In this document: piece after piece, positions 11,286 to 23,108 of the stretch | Layout: the number at the start of each line of letters is the position of its first letter | Position numbering within the stretch: the first letter of the stretch is position 1 | Assembly (NCBI GenBank): GCA_932294295.1 | Contig: OW028575.1 | Location: 42,814,753-42,878,752 of the forward strand | Source: Alitta virens | Taxonomy: Eukaryota > Annelida > Polychaeta > Phyllodocida > Nereididae | Direction: 5' to 3' | Length of the DNA stretch: 64,000 nt | The notes under the pieces: generated by a model | What the model was told of the DNA's origin: nothing | The model's input: the letters and a program-made list of their open reading frames with translations, nothing else | The model's database searches: none | Translations under genes and position numbers: made by a program

Positions 11286-12989
11286 AGTTAGATATTGACC
11301 TAGCTATATGGTAATGGTACCTCATGAAGCTTTGTTATTTCAGAAATTCAGTATTAGAATTGCATTCTGTGGTTCCTAAGTGTTGCAGTGATATGTTTAT
11401 GGGTGAAAACCTTTGCTTTTTGGGGCATGATGAGTTGTTCCTATATGTCCCATGTTACCTTGGTGACTCAGAAGTGTAATCACATCAAGATGACTCCTTA
11501 TGGGCCTGAAACAGCTGTCACATGCTCTTTTACACCAGGAGGCAGGCTGATCTGCCCACTAATGATATGGATCAGTGAATCAGGGACTTTCATTCAGCTG
11601 ATATATATCAAGTACTGGGATAAGACTTCAATTTTCAACCATTGGCGGATCCAAAAAATAGGAAAAAAACATTAAAATTTTTTATTTTTTTTATAATGTG
11701 TGATGTTAATTTATGTTATGCTTCAAAACATATTGTGGAATATAGCATGCAAGTGGGCTGACACCCAGGAATAAATAACATTTTAAGGTTTTGACCTAGG
11801 GCATTTTATATCTTTGTCTCATGGTGATTGTCAACCTGTCGAATTTTAGACACTAAGGAAAAATGAAAGCACAAATTGGTGCATATTAAACGAGGCAATG
11901 CAAGGGAAACTCAGTTACATAAATTGTTGTAGAACCATGTCAAGCTACAGGTGTGAATTATGTTCACAAAGAGTGACCTTTAAAGCATAAATTAGTTCTC
12001 TTAAAAAAATTTTGATGATTGCATATGTCTTTTATGCCCGGGCCAAAATATAGCTGATATATTTACTTGCAAAATCCTATGCGTTTCCAAAGTGAAGCAT
12101 TAAAATCTGTAATCTGTAACTCACTTTGATAGTGTACGAATAAATAAATATATATTTCCAGAAACTTAAGATGTACTTTCAAAAATAGATATTTCACCTC
12201 TTTTCTCATTGAGCACCAGTTTTATTCAATAATCATTGCATGATGCATTTACTATACCTGCCATATTGTCAGGATCTTAAAGGAAGGGGTCAATATTATT
12301 ACATAACATATATGGTAATTTGCAATTCCTGGACCATTCGCCACAATTTCTTTCTTCTGCGACAAGTCAAATGCAAAAGAGGTTTTACATTTAGCAGCCA
12401 CATTTATCATTGACAGCTATGTTAGAAGGAGTAAAGAAGGCTAAAGAAAGCCAAAGTAGCCATGATGATATCCTGACCAGCTAAGCTATTGTTGAACAGG
12501 TGTGGCACTTGTCTGTCAGCTGTCTGACTTAGTTAATCTAAGTTTGGGTGTGGCATCTGATCAAAAAGCGCACCCAACAGTAGTAGTCATGAAATTCGTG
12601 AAGTTTTGTTGGCTTTCAAAGACATTTGGCCAAAGCTCTTGAACATGGTAATAAAAGTTGCTTAAAATGCCACTTCAGATCATTTATAAATTGAAAAGGT
12701 GCGCATAAAAAGTTTTGAGCGCAGTTGTTCATGGTGTAACTGACAGATAGACCTGTTAATGAATTTTAACAGCATCAAACATGCTTACAAGAACAAGCAG
12801 AGGTCTTTGCGTCACAGTGTAAGAAACTACAAACAAGAAAGAGCTAGAGAATCGGTTGAAATAACTGAACCACCTTATATCTTGAGTGCGTCATACTATG
12901 GAGTCACTATACAAGGAGGGGAAGCCCAAGGTTTTATCTGGCACCATGTATGTCGCGATGGTCTTTTAATGATGGGCAGGTAATAGAGT
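11286..12989. other. Intergenic, no feature recognised
   Basis: AT-rich sequence with short spurious ORFs only. I see no splice-framed coding segment, no RNA gene and no repeat with defined ends. Confidence 0.5.
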
Positions 12990-13246
12990 CTTTTCACTGA
13001 ACAGCCCTGAATTCAGCAGGACATAAGTCTTTCCTCTCCTCTTATTACTCATTTTGCTTTTCAGACACAGTAGGTAATAACTAACTGATTCCATAAATAT
13101 AACTTTCTCAGAAACATAACAAAAATCAACTAAATGATAAAGTGTCAAATACACATTAAAATGCACTAAAAATACTGCTGCTAGGATGCACTTTGCTTCA
13201 GCCAATCACAGCCAAGGGCGGGAACTGTTTCAGCCAATAGAATTGC
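12990..13246 (-). repeat. Dispersed repeat, inverted copy of 20429-20619
   Basis: Read on the minus strand this segment matches 20429-20619 closely: GCAATTCTATTRGCTGA at one end, TTCCCGCCCTTG, GCATCCTAGCAGCAGTATTTTTAG in the middle and GAATTCAGGGCTGTTCAGTG at the other end. This copy has about 60 bp more in the middle. No coding capacity or terminal inverted repeat was seen, so the class is unknown. Confidence 0.85.
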
Positions 13247-13811
13247 ATAGTAATAAACTAATAATTTGTCTTCTGTTCATATCTTACAATATCTAAACAC
13301 AACAGTGTGAGGTGTAGGAAAAATTAGATTTTCTCCCCTGAGAAAAATAGATGTGAATATGCATCAGAACATGCTAATAATTTAATTTGGTGACTGAACA
13401 AACCATAAAATAAATGAAGTTAAATGGTTCCTTGCAAACATTTTATGTATTTTTATCTTATATCACTAATATAATATATGTCATGTCTGAAATCTAAATG
13501 AAAATCAATGATAAATCATGAATTTATAAAGCAAAGTTCAGCCTGATAGAAATGCATTTAATTGACAGACAATGACTTTCGAAATTAATATAACTCAGGC
13601 TGACATTGACCGACACCAATAAAATTAATATTGGCATGTAGCCGAAAAGTTGCTCTTTCACGTACATGTTTTCTCTTGGACGCAAAATAAAGCGGTTTTA
13701 AGATATGGCAAGTTGAATAGAGTCAAGTAAAATACACCTAAAGTTGCCATATTGCAGTTGTCATTTGTTTAAAATGCAGTAATTGGCTTAATTCTTGCCT
13801 GATTTTTACAG

Positions 13812-14033
13812 GAAAACTTCGACATTGACCACTTCTATGGGATGAGCAAAATATTCCCTACTATGCGCACGCAATATTGGTCAGACAAAAATATCCATTG
13901 GGAAATCCTTAGATTGGCAGTGTGGCTCTCAGACTCTGCTAGTGCCGCGAGATTAAAAAACCCCTGTGAAATGGATGTGGATTGGCTGCTGCAGCAGCGA
14001 GACGAATATGGGGCATCAAAGGGAACCTGGTGA
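13812..14033 (+). other. Open segment behind a splice-acceptor-like site
   Basis: After GATTTTTACAG a frame stays open for 73 codons, beginning ENFDIDHFYGMSKIF and ending in TGA. The phase would suit splicing from the PKC common exon and the start resembles the ENFD of some V5 tails, but no turn or hydrophobic motif follows. It is 6 kb beyond exon B. I recognise no family; it may be chance or a relic exon. Confidence 0.12.
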
Positions 14034-14140
14034 CATTAAATTACCATTAATGTAACGGCCCACTAGGCCAACTTAGCCTCGGAACTAATTTTAATGGCTA
14101 TTAAAAATATGCACGTGTGAAAACCTTGGGCTTCCCTCCT

Positions 14141-14172
14141 TCTCTAGTGACTCTCTAGTGACTCTCTAGTGA
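14141..14172 (+). repeat. 11-bp tandem repeat, three units
   Basis: The unit CTCTCTAGTGA is present about three times in direct succession. Confidence 0.9.
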
Positions 14173-14814
14173 CTTCCCTTAATCAAATGGCTAGCAGTCA
14201 CCACCAGATGAAGATATGAAATGCCTAGATATCTTTATTTTTTCTTGTGTCCAGGGTTATCAATAGGCTAACTTAGTTTTTATGCTTTCTTCCAAAACTG
14301 CTATGCCAAAGCACAATATATAGTAATTTAACTCAGATGTTTATCAGTTATGATTCCAAGGTAATTAAATTAATTTACAAACTCTACTTCCACACCCTGA
14401 ATGTTAATATTATCTTTCTCCTTGTTGTACTCCTTTCTACGGAGCCCCTAATTGGACAAGTCAGTAAAAAATATTTTATTTTCGCTCACAATCATCGCGT
14501 TCCCTCTCAATGTTTACGTGTTCTCTCTAATGTATTTGCATTCCCTCGCTAGCTTATTGCGTTCTATCATATTAATTTTTAAAAAATCCAGACCCCCTCC
14601 CCCTCCTGGATATCTAATGGCTGTCTCCTTATGGCATCACCATGCACTACATACATTATACAAGGTTTCAGAAAATTCTACCTCAGACGAAGTGCACCAA
14701 CAAAAACTTAACTAAAACGTTTGATATCTTCGCAGTTTAATGTTGTGACTTTCACATTTTCGTCCTTCGATCAGAAGCTATTGTTTTTCCACTCGACCCT
14801 GGAAAGAGTGCTAG

Positions 14815-15190
14815 CGCTAGGTGGTTCTAATGTAGTTGAGTGTCCATTTCTGCCAGTGTTTAGTAATTGACCTCTTAAGGGCTGCCATTAAACTACTGGA
14901 TGCTTAACAGGCTTTGTTTTGCACAGCTGTCCACATACTGTAGTCCAGTGGGTTGAGGTCTTGACTTTGCGGAGGTCACATATCTGTTGGCCATGATGCC
15001 TGATATTCTCTTAACCAGTCCTGTCCTTTCAAAGGTTTGTGCAGGAGCACCATCATTCCTGATGAAATACATAGCCATGGCTTACTATTATTGAGTGGAG
15101 AATGGCATTGTAAGCCTCGGTGTTGACCTTACGACCAGATGGAATATATACTGGAGGCATCCCCTGACAATAAAAATCCACGAATCCCAA
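14815..15190 (-). pseudogene. Mariner-family transposase relic
   Basis: On the minus strand the translation, in shifting frames, gives PPVYIPSGRKVNTEAYNAIL, then FIRNDGAPAQTFERTG, then PPQSQDLNPLDYSMW and a LMAALKRSI segment. This is the order seen in the catalytic half of mariner-type (IS630-Tc1-mariner) transposases, where the DGAPA and SPDLNPLDY-like blocks surround active-site acids. At least one frameshift and several stops break it. The N-terminal half may extend in decayed form toward 15.7 kb but cannot be followed reliably. Non-functional. Confidence 0.75.
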
Positions 15191-17224
15191 ATATCACAGA
15201 TACAGGATGTTTTATGCTGGTTCTTTATCGTTACATTTAGAGTTAGTTATTTGTGTTTTCAATTTATATACATGAAGAATATTTCATGGCAAGAGAAGAG
15301 TTTGTCCTCTCTTTTTTCATACAGGAAGAGACCCTTCCTTTCTTTGATTCTTATTTTTTTTCTCAACCAGAAGCTATTCTAATAAATTCAATTGCTCAAG
15401 ATAATAAGTTTGAATACCCCCAATCCATCTATTATCCCTGCGATTAATTGGAGCATCATGCAAAAAAAAGTTCCCCATTAGAAAAGGTTGATTAGGACTG
15501 GAGTTAGAGAATTTTTGTTTAAAGTACTTTTCAAGGTCTGTGACCTATTTTGAAGACATTTGTTTGTCTTGACCTCACTAGGTTGTTTTTAATATTTGAC
15601 ATTGTGAACCCTCACAGACCTTGTTAAACCTGGTTCTGCTTTGAGCAGCTGTCTCTGTTATTTGTGGTTCGTTTTTAGTATTTTATTCCATCCATCTTGA
15701 AACTTTTAGCAACCTAGAGATGTCTGGGGTGCCATCCGGCACACAAGAATTCAGGATCTGCCAGTGTTTTCTTCAATTGCGTTAAAGTGACAATGTCTAT
15801 ATAGAGCTGCAGATGTTGTACTAAAATACTTTAAAGACACAGTAATATGGTTGTGAAATAGTGTAATGAAGTACATTACATCAGTTTATAACTGTAATTT
15901 GCACTGGCAGTACCCAATAATGTGTTTCAAAGAAATTCAATAAATATTAATTTCCATCACATGAATATGATTGCATTTTAATGAAATTTTAGAAAATTTA
16001 GTGGTGATCACATACAACGACCAAGGAAGGCTGAATATCTAAAAATAAACCATATTAATAATAAAAAAATTTGCTAAAATATGTATAGATAGAATGAGAT
16101 GTGGCTTTAAGAGGGGACAGGGTGACTATACTTACAATGGACCTCCTACTAATGATTGCATTAACATTGGGATAACCTCTTGGGGAACATTCACACAGTG
16201 CTCATAAAAGTCAGATTTCAGTGAAATTACCAGCTTTTTGGTATAATCTGGTTAAAATTCGATGAACTATTCCAGTTTTGTTTGATATATACTATTCTTA
16301 GTGATCAAAAAAAGCCATTAACAAGCATCAAAAGTACTCAGGCAGCTCATACCATCTTTAAGATCAGTTTCAGTCCAGATATAGCTTCACTCAATTCACA
16401 AAAAACAAGGTATATTGGAATACTAAAGGTTAATTTTGAAAATTAATTAGCATAAATATGTTTGAATTAGTCTCAATGGTCTAGAAAGGTCTTATAGATG
16501 TAACGCAAAATGTGCTACTTTGGGGGAGTTTTAAAAATATTTCATTTTTGTGAATGCACAATAAACAAATTTTTTTACCATTTCTCTATCTTGGGTGATG
16601 GAATGATAATGAAATTAATAGTGTTATTTTTACTCATGGATTATCAATGTATGTTATTTGATGTGAGCCAAAATTATACTTGCATAATAACTTGACATGC
16701 AGTGTGTAAATTAAGTCTAATTACCACACTATAAGCTCCGTTTTAGCTGTCAAGTTTTTGTTGATGCACCCTGTATTTATGCAGCATTATTTGCACGCAG
16801 CTCTGAAAGGACCAAGGTCACCCCCATGAGGCAAGCAAGTTTACACAATATTACTACCATAGTCCTATTTGAAATTGTGTTCACATTAGCATCATCTGGT
16901 CTTGCTGTGTAAATATTGTAAGCAGTAACGATAAAATTGTATTTATGCAAATTAGAGATAAAACAGGTGCAATGAAGACGATTATCAGATATCACTCAGG
17001 TTCTATAAAGCAATTCTACGTAGAGGTAAATTTGAAATCTGGTCCAAAGTTACAGGTATCAGCATTAGCATTATGTCAATCAGCCAGCTGTATTAGCCTT
17101 TGCCTTTGGTGTGTTTTATGTACCAAGCTTTGCTAATGTGGTAAAAACGATTCACTAAGTCAAAGGCAATAAATGACATGATGACAAATGTTGTGAAATA
17201 GTCCCGATCTTCACTAATAAGCCA
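15191..17224. other. Intergenic, no gene seen
   Basis: AT-rich sequence with no supported gene. Part of 15.4-15.8 kb may be the decayed 5' half of the mariner relic on the minus strand. Confidence 0.4.
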
Positions 17225-17912
17225 GACCAGCACTCGATGGGCCGACCTAAGTCACACAAAGAATTCTGGTCCTTCGCCCAATCCCTCAAGCGAGACACAG
17301 TAGGACAACGGAGTCCTCACCGCAGACCCGTTGAAGAAATATTCAAACTTATATCACCAATACACACTGATACAGTGCATTCAAGGACAATGGAGCTGAT
17401 ATCAACCACCTCAATACCAACCCAAAAAGACAACTTCCATCAAAACCTGACATCAGTATCACCTCAGCAGGGATAGCTAAATTACTAAATAACATAAATC
17501 CCAAAGCATCATGCCCTGATAACGTAGCTGCAAGATTCCTCAGGGATTAGAGCAATACATTGGCCCCCATCCTCCATAGCAGCCTGGACACAGCACAACT
17601 CTCAGTGGACTAGCTTTGTGCCAAAATCTGAAGTCTAAAAAAAGCTGGAGAGATATAATAAAGCGGAAAATTACCGGCCTGTCAGCCTCATTTGCATCAC
17701 CAAGCTACTGGACATTATGGTGTCTCACATCATGATTCATCTTGATGAACATAATGCACTTGTTGATGTCCATCTAGATGTTAGACGAGGCCATTCATGT
17801 GAAACCCAGCTTGTTAACTGGATTAACTAGCAAAAGGGGCATAGGGAAGAGGCCAAACTGATGCTTGACAAAGTCAGCCACCTGAGACTCCTCTACAAAC
17901 TAAAAGGATATA
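17225..17912 (+). pseudogene. Non-LTR (CR1/jockey-type) reverse transcriptase relic
   Basis: The translation, with several stops and frame changes, contains KEFWSFAQSLKRD, then LLNNINPKASCPDNVAARFL, LAPILHSSL, NYRPVSLICITKLLD, IMIHLDEHNALV, GHSCETQLVNWI and DKVSHLRLLYKL. These are in the order of the fingers and palm of the reverse transcriptase of CR1/jockey-type LINEs. The catalytic FADD region is absent. A Tc1-like element begins directly at the end of the recognisable part, so the LINE was interrupted by a later insertion. Confidence 0.85.
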
Positions 17913-17914
17913 TA

Positions 17915-18953
17915 CAGTATCCCCAAAAACTGAGTACACCCTAGGTAAAATTCTGTAAAAACTTTAATAATGACTGAATGGAGCCCTGTTAGAAACTGAA
18001 ACCTTCCTTGATTGTGTCTGGGAATATTTCCTTTAGTTGTATGAAAAATAAATTTGATTTGCATGTATATGGTTTGCTTCTAACATCCGTTTTGGCTGAA
18101 AGTCATGGCCAACAAAATGAGTACACCTCTGAGACTATGATATACTGAAAGCAACACAGGCTGGTTTGTTTTGCTGTTCTAACCTCTTAAGGTAATTTGG
18201 ATTAGTCCTGTTTTTTTTTTATCCATGCTTGTAACCTAAATAGTGTCATAAACTTAAATTCTCTTAAGTTCGAGTCATACTCTTTGGAGCCATACTAAAG
18301 CTCAGTCTAACTTTAAAAGAATGGCACCCCATGGCAAAGAATTGTCAGAAGATTTGAAAATTAGAATTGTGAATTTGCATAATGATGGAAAGGGCTACAA
18401 AAAGATCAGCAACATCTTGAAAGTCAGTGTAAACACAGTGGCAGCATTGTTACGAAGGCACAAGAAGAGGTCTTCAGTTAAAAACCAAAGTCGCACTGGG
18501 CGTCCTCGTAAGATGACAAAATGAGCTGTACGACATTTGAAAAATATGGTCATGAGGAATAGGAAAGCAAGTGCTGCAAAACTTGCAGATGATGTCTTAC
18601 ATGCGACAGGTATTACAGTATGTGCTCAAACCATTCGTAATGCTCTGAATGATGCTGACCTTCATGGACGGCGTCCAAGGAGAAAGCCACTGCTGAAGAA
18701 AAGACACAAAACTGCACGACTGAACTTTGCCAAAGAGCATGAAATGAAGTCAGAAGAATATTGGAAGACTATATTGTGGTCTGATGAGACCAAAATCAAT
18801 TTGTTTGGATCAGATGGGGTTCAGCATGTCTGGCGTGGCCTGGGTGAAGAATATCGTGAAGACTGCATGGTGCCTACTGTGAAACATGGAGGTGGAGTTA
18901 TATTCATGAAAATGTTTCACCTTAAATGTCAGAAAAATTTCCAATTACATTAA
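17915..18953 (+). mobile_element. Tc1-like DNA transposon, 3' truncated
   Basis: The element starts with CAGTATCCCCAAAAACTGAG next to a TA dinucleotide, the target of Tc1/mariner elements. A second copy of the core AATGAGTACACC lies about 190 bp inside (near 18120), reminiscent of the inverted-repeat/direct-repeat ends of some Tc1-like elements. The transposase gene follows. I cannot find a matching right-hand terminal repeat downstream, so the element is truncated or its 3' part was lost. Confidence 0.75.
18321..18953 (+). pseudogene. Tc1-like transposase, stop-interrupted and truncated
   Basis: One frame runs through, interrupted by a TGA at 18522-18524. The N-terminal half carries the paired-type helix-turn-helix (ELSEDLKIRIVNLHNDGKGY...ISNILKVS) and a GRPRK hook; the part after the stop has the second DNA-binding region and the first catalytic Asp in LWSDETKINLFG, then VPTVKHGGG. 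After KHGGGVIFM homology ends and the frame stops 13 codons later, so the remaining catalytic Asp and Glu of the DDE triad are missing. The in-frame stop lies at a position consistent with a CGA-to-TGA change. Inactive. Confidence 0.88.
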
Positions 18954-19434
18954 AAGCGCAGCCACATAGACGAAATAATTAATAAAGTGAACTTTTTGTC
19001 TTTCTAACCATCCTGTGTCAATAGCCAAAATTGTCTATAAATAGATACTCTACACACAGTGCCCAAATTTTGTAACAGTGCCTTTGCACACATTCGTGTC
19101 AATAAACATCTGCATAAGGGATGGATGTATTTGATTCTATAGGGACAAGGAACACATAACCTAAGCTTTAACCTGGCTTGAGGGACAGACATCTTTTAGC
19201 AAGGCCTTTTCCTCCAAACTCGATGGGGACAGGAGACACAAAACTAAAATAGCTAAGGGACAGGGGTCTTCACTGTTATTGATTTTTGCTGGACCACATG
19301 CATGAAAAATTACAGATGAACACCATTTTGAAGTAAATGAAGTACACAAATTGATCCCAGCCAGATCATTAGTTGTTTAACATGCCACCAGGTAACTGGT
19401 GATTGTGGGACTCCTGGTGGAGTGGACTGTGAAA
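18954..19434. other. Intergenic, nothing recognised
   Basis: No supported gene or repeat boundary. The right end of the Tc1-like element would be expected here but was not found. Confidence 0.4.
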
Positions 19435-19573
19435 CCCCCCCCCCCCCCCCCAAACACCTCTGTCGCCAGGAGGTGCTGTTGTACCAACGGGCGCCCTCTA
19501 TCGGATGCTCCACTCAAGTCAGAAACAATGACAGGGCGGAGTCCGCGTCTTGTTTGGAGGGGGGGGGGGGGGG
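19435..19573. repeat. Poly-C(17) and poly-G(15) inverted pair
   Basis: A run of 17 C (19435-19451) and a run of 15 G (19559-19573) lie 107 bp apart on the same strand, so they can pair as a hairpin or form G-quadruplex/i-motif structures. The sequence between them is GC-richer than the surroundings. Confidence 0.9.
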
Positions 19574-19801
19574 TGGGGTTAAGTACGTTATTATACACCG
19601 GGTATGACTGTTTGTAATTTTGTGAGGCCCTTGGGCCTGCCTCCGCATCCATTAAAGTGGGCATTGATAACAATTGGTACAAAATGTAGGCCAATAGTCA
19701 GACTTATGGATCTGCCAGAAAAGCAAAATATGGGTGCCTATAAAAATTAGTATCAAGATTTTTTTTAACAAAAATAAAATTTCTTTATTTGGAAAAACAT
19801 A

Positions 19802-19938
19802 TACCGTAACGGAGGGTATTTTCGACATGGCGGGTATTTTCGACACTCATTAAAATGTTAAGAAAAAAAAAAATTTGTTAACATTTTAATGTGAGTGTCG
19901 AAAATACCCACCCTGTCGATAATACCTTCGTTACAGTA
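19802..19938. mobile_element. MITE family M1, copy 1 (palindromic)
   Basis: The segment is an almost complete inverted repeat. It begins TACCGTAACGGAGGGTATT and ends in its near complement (AATACCTTCGTTACAGTA), with TGTCGA and a TTAACATTTTAAT core mirrored inside. TA at both ends suggests Tc1/mariner-type mobilisation. A second copy lies at 39318-39445. No coding capacity. Confidence 0.8.
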
Positions 19939-20428
19939 GTACCAATTTCAACACTATGCCTGAGACCATTTGCTTTCTAAAGAAAGAAATTTACGCTCCC
20001 AATTAACATAAAACATGAGAAAATGTAAAATTCGCCTTTGAAATGTCACTATTTTTTTTACAGACAGACAATACAGCCTACAAGTCTCAATTTAGTAAGC
20101 CTAATAATGAGTAATTACTAGAGGACCCTGCCATAGAGTCCGTGACCATTTTTTCCAACCCAAGGTTAAAGTGGAATTTTTAGATTTTAGGTAAATACAA
20201 AAAAATTAGCCGGGGTACGTTTTGAAAAAGTTCGGGCTAATTCCTTTAGAGGGCCAAATCCAAAATGGCCACTGAAAAGTATTTGCAGCAAAGATATAAT
20301 TTTTACATCAAATTATGGATTTTTAAGGTCAAGGAAATTTTTTTTGCAAGCCAATATAATAAATTCCAATAGTGGATTTTCATGGAAGGTTCTCTATAAT
20401 TCCACTAGGTGGCTATGACAGAATACTG

Positions 20429-20619
20429 CAATTCTATTAGCTGAAAAAGTTCCCGCCCTTGATTATGATTGGCTGAAACAAAGTGCATCCTAGCAGCAGT
20501 ATTTTTAGTTTATAATGTATATTTGACTCTTTATCATTTAATTGATTTTTGTTATTTTTCTGAGAAAGAGGAGAGGAAAGACTTATGTCCTGCTGAATTC
20601 AGGGCTGTTCAGTGAAAAG
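20429..20619 (+). repeat. Dispersed repeat, direct copy of 12990-13246
   Basis: This is the plus-oriented copy of the repeat at 12990-13246, lacking about 60 internal bases. Its right end, TTCAGTGAAAAG, is followed immediately by the target duplication of a SINE, showing that the SINE inserted at or next to the repeat end. Confidence 0.85.
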
Positions 20620-20831
20620 CCTCCCATTTAGGCGGGGCGGGGGCCTAGCTCAGAGGTAGCGCTCTGGCTTCCAACCGCCGGGTCTCGGGTTCAATTCCCG
20701 GTCAAGCCTAAGTTGGATGGCTGTTTCCTCCTTTGTCTCATTGCCATGGTCTCTGCCTGACCTAATTAGCCCAACTGGTGCAGAAATACAGGACGTAAAG
20801 CCCTAATCACACACACACCTCCCATTTAGGC
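20620..20831 (+). mobile_element. tRNA-derived SINE (family 2) with 14-bp target duplication
   Basis: The head (from 20634) is tRNA-like, with A box TAGCTCAGAGG and B box GGTTCAATTCC followed by CCGG that can pair with the CGGG before it. A body of about 100 bp ends in a short (AC)n tail. The element proper, 20634-20817, is flanked by identical 14-bp direct repeats CCTCCCATTTAGGC at 20620-20633 and 20818-20831. These are the hallmarks of LINE-driven retroposition, and the perfect duplications suggest a fairly recent insertion. Confidence 0.9.
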
Positions 20832-21728
20832 TATAAATATAAACTGAAAAATAATACTACAAGCGCCTTAATTCACTTCCTTGACCTTGAAAAACATATA
20901 TAGGATTAGAATATAAAATTTCTGGCAATGGCGACCTTAATTTGCCTATTGTAAACAATACCCAAGATTATCATTAAGCTGGAATTGTTCACCAATAGTG
21001 ATGAGAAGTCACCAAAAAACTAAGTCCTCCTGAAAAACAGGGGGAGCTTCACTATATGAAGTGTTGGGCTATTGACACTGTATCCCAGAGATCGGGCCAG
21101 CGTCGTTGATACGATTTGGAACGGCTGCAGGTTACTTTAGCTACTCGGGCCAAGCTTCCAGCAGCAGGTGAAGGTGGCAATCTCACGTGGGCTAATTCTT
21201 TATGGAAAGGGGTCATTCTTCCTAGTTTGGTTTGGGGCCAAACATGTCCATAACAGCATGGAGACACATGTCTCCAAGGCCCTTTACCGGAGCAGTGCCA
21301 ATCTTCAAAATTTTATGAGTTTCAGAATGCCCTAATCCAACTGGACTATTTGGTGCAATGTTTATCAAATACCATTTAGTCAATAATACAGAAAAAGTTT
21401 ATCATAATTTTACTAAATAGTTTAAAATATTGGATTTTGAAGTAATTTAATATTTGAATAAATATATTTTGAAATCTAATTATATGTATTGGAATTTAAT
21501 TTTCGCGTTAAGATCCTGTGTGGCCAGGCCGCTGGGGCAATGACAGGGTGTCTGTCGCATTGCCATTAAATGAAGAGGCTTTTTTAAAATTTAAAACCTG
21601 TCATATAATTTTGTAACCCGATGCTGCATGGTGTTGGCAGCCAGATAGCATGGTTTTGTTTACATGGGGAGTCTGGAAACAGCTGGGTTGATGTGTAGGC
21701 CAGAATGAACCAATCAGAGCCCAGCAAA
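20832..21728. other. Intergenic, nothing firm
   Basis: No supported gene. A plus-strand reading around 21,110-21,260 (WANSLWKGVILPSLVWG) faintly recalls the C-terminal part of a LINE reverse transcriptase, but is too short to call. Confidence 0.4.
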
Positions 21729-21740
21729 CCCCCCCCCCCC
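21729..21740. repeat. Poly-C tract (12)
   Basis: Uninterrupted run of 12 C, one of six such C or G runs between 19.4 and 24.6 kb. Confidence 0.9.
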
Positions 21741-21959
21741 TTTCTCAAACAGCTACACAGTACACAGTGTTGCGCAGAATTCACACCGGATCTGTGAATA
21801 TACCATTTGTCCCACATTGACAGTAGCCGTTGGATTGAGATTTTGAATTTTAACAGGATCTAATCTATCTGTGAAACATAAGGATTCTTCTAAGGTATGT
21901 TTTATTCGCTGTCATTTTGTCTGACGGGTGCGGAAAGGGGAATTTGAGGTTGCCATCTT

Positions 21960-22860
21960 TGCACTTAAAACGTTCAGAGCGCTGCGTTCAATCAATGCCA
22001 TGATGCTCATTAATAACGTACTGTGCGCCGTTTAACGTTGGCGACGTAACATTATTCAAGGTTAAACGTACTTCAGGTAAATGTGCAGATCCATATATAG
22101 GCCTAGATGACATGTACTATAAGTACTATGCCGTCCACACATGTTTTTAACAGTTGTTCGGCGGCATGCACAACAACTTGCGCAGTTCTCTCTCCCGTGC
22201 CAGCTCCCTAGATCTAGAGTCTATTCAGCAGGGCGTGCGAAATATCTCAATAGATCTTACACAAGCAAGCGGTGTTTTTGCAACCTCAGACGTTTAGTCA
22301 TGCTAGCCGGGCCGTTTGTCATGAAGATGTATGCAGACTTAACACAGGGTTCTAAAGACATTCTCTGCGGGAGGCCTTCACCTGGCTGTACTGACTCAGT
22401 GAAGTCCTGCATGACATTCAAAAAGAACCACAACGCTCTAAATTGTAGCTCGAAGTGGGCCTACTGAATGTTCAGTTTGTAAAATGTATGAATGCTAGAG
22501 ATAGGCCTAGTGTTTACCCATACAAAACGCTGAAATTAATGAGGTTTCAAGTCGAACTGGATAAGATAGGGCTTGCATGTTGTTGTTTACTAAATTATTT
22601 AGCAAGAACCAGATAAATTTATTTAGTCAGTTGTTCAGACAGCACGAAAGCGTGGGAATTTCTCAGGCAGGCAGGGTGAATATGGGCCTAAGCGAAGTTG
22701 GCACAAGTCAAATAAAATTGAGGAAGTTTGTTTTAGAACTACGTTTTTTGTTGTTGTGTGAGCAGTGAATTTAATGACGATCGGCCCCGTAAGCCGTGGA
22801 CCGGCTGGACCAGTTTGTGGGGGCCGCTTGCTCTTGCCGTGACGGCGCCGTGTGTTGTTT
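21960..22860 (+). promoter_or_regulatory. CpG-rich segment, candidate promoter of the BAHCC1-like gene
   Basis: CpG dinucleotides are dense in two blocks (10 in about 125 bp near 21,975-22,075 and 10 in about 85 bp near 22,775-22,860), against a CpG-poor background. The segment lies 2.6-3.6 kb upstream of the exon carrying the start codon, whose 5' border looks like a splice acceptor (TACATTGCAG at 25450-25459), so a separate leader exon is expected in this direction. A consensus donor AAG|GTATGT sits at 21894/21895, just before the segment. No TATA box is claimed. Confidence 0.3.
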
Positions 22861-23108
22861 ATCAGCTTGAAAATTGATAAGTAGTTTGTTTACTCGCGTT
22901 CATGACACTCTAGGATGGCTCTGATCTGGTGTTTGGCAGCACAAAGTGCATCTGGGGTGGATTGTGTTATGGTAGAAGCAGAAAAATACGCTGTAGGACT
23001 GGAGAAAGCATTGTGAAGTGGGGTCCAGGAGGTTTCAGGAATGCTATGCGGATCAACTGTCATGGCAGACCACAGCACCCCCGGCAGATCGCATCAATTT
23101 TGCCTGCT

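Noticed and set aside
21050..21330. Possible LINE reverse-transcriptase C-terminal fragment
   Set aside because: Only one short stretch (WANSLWKGVILPSLVWG) is suggestive; no second block in order was found.
22141..22467. 108-codon ORF in the CpG-rich segment
   Set aside because: No recognised domain, unremarkable composition, and likely kept open by the higher GC content of the region. Not supported as a gene.
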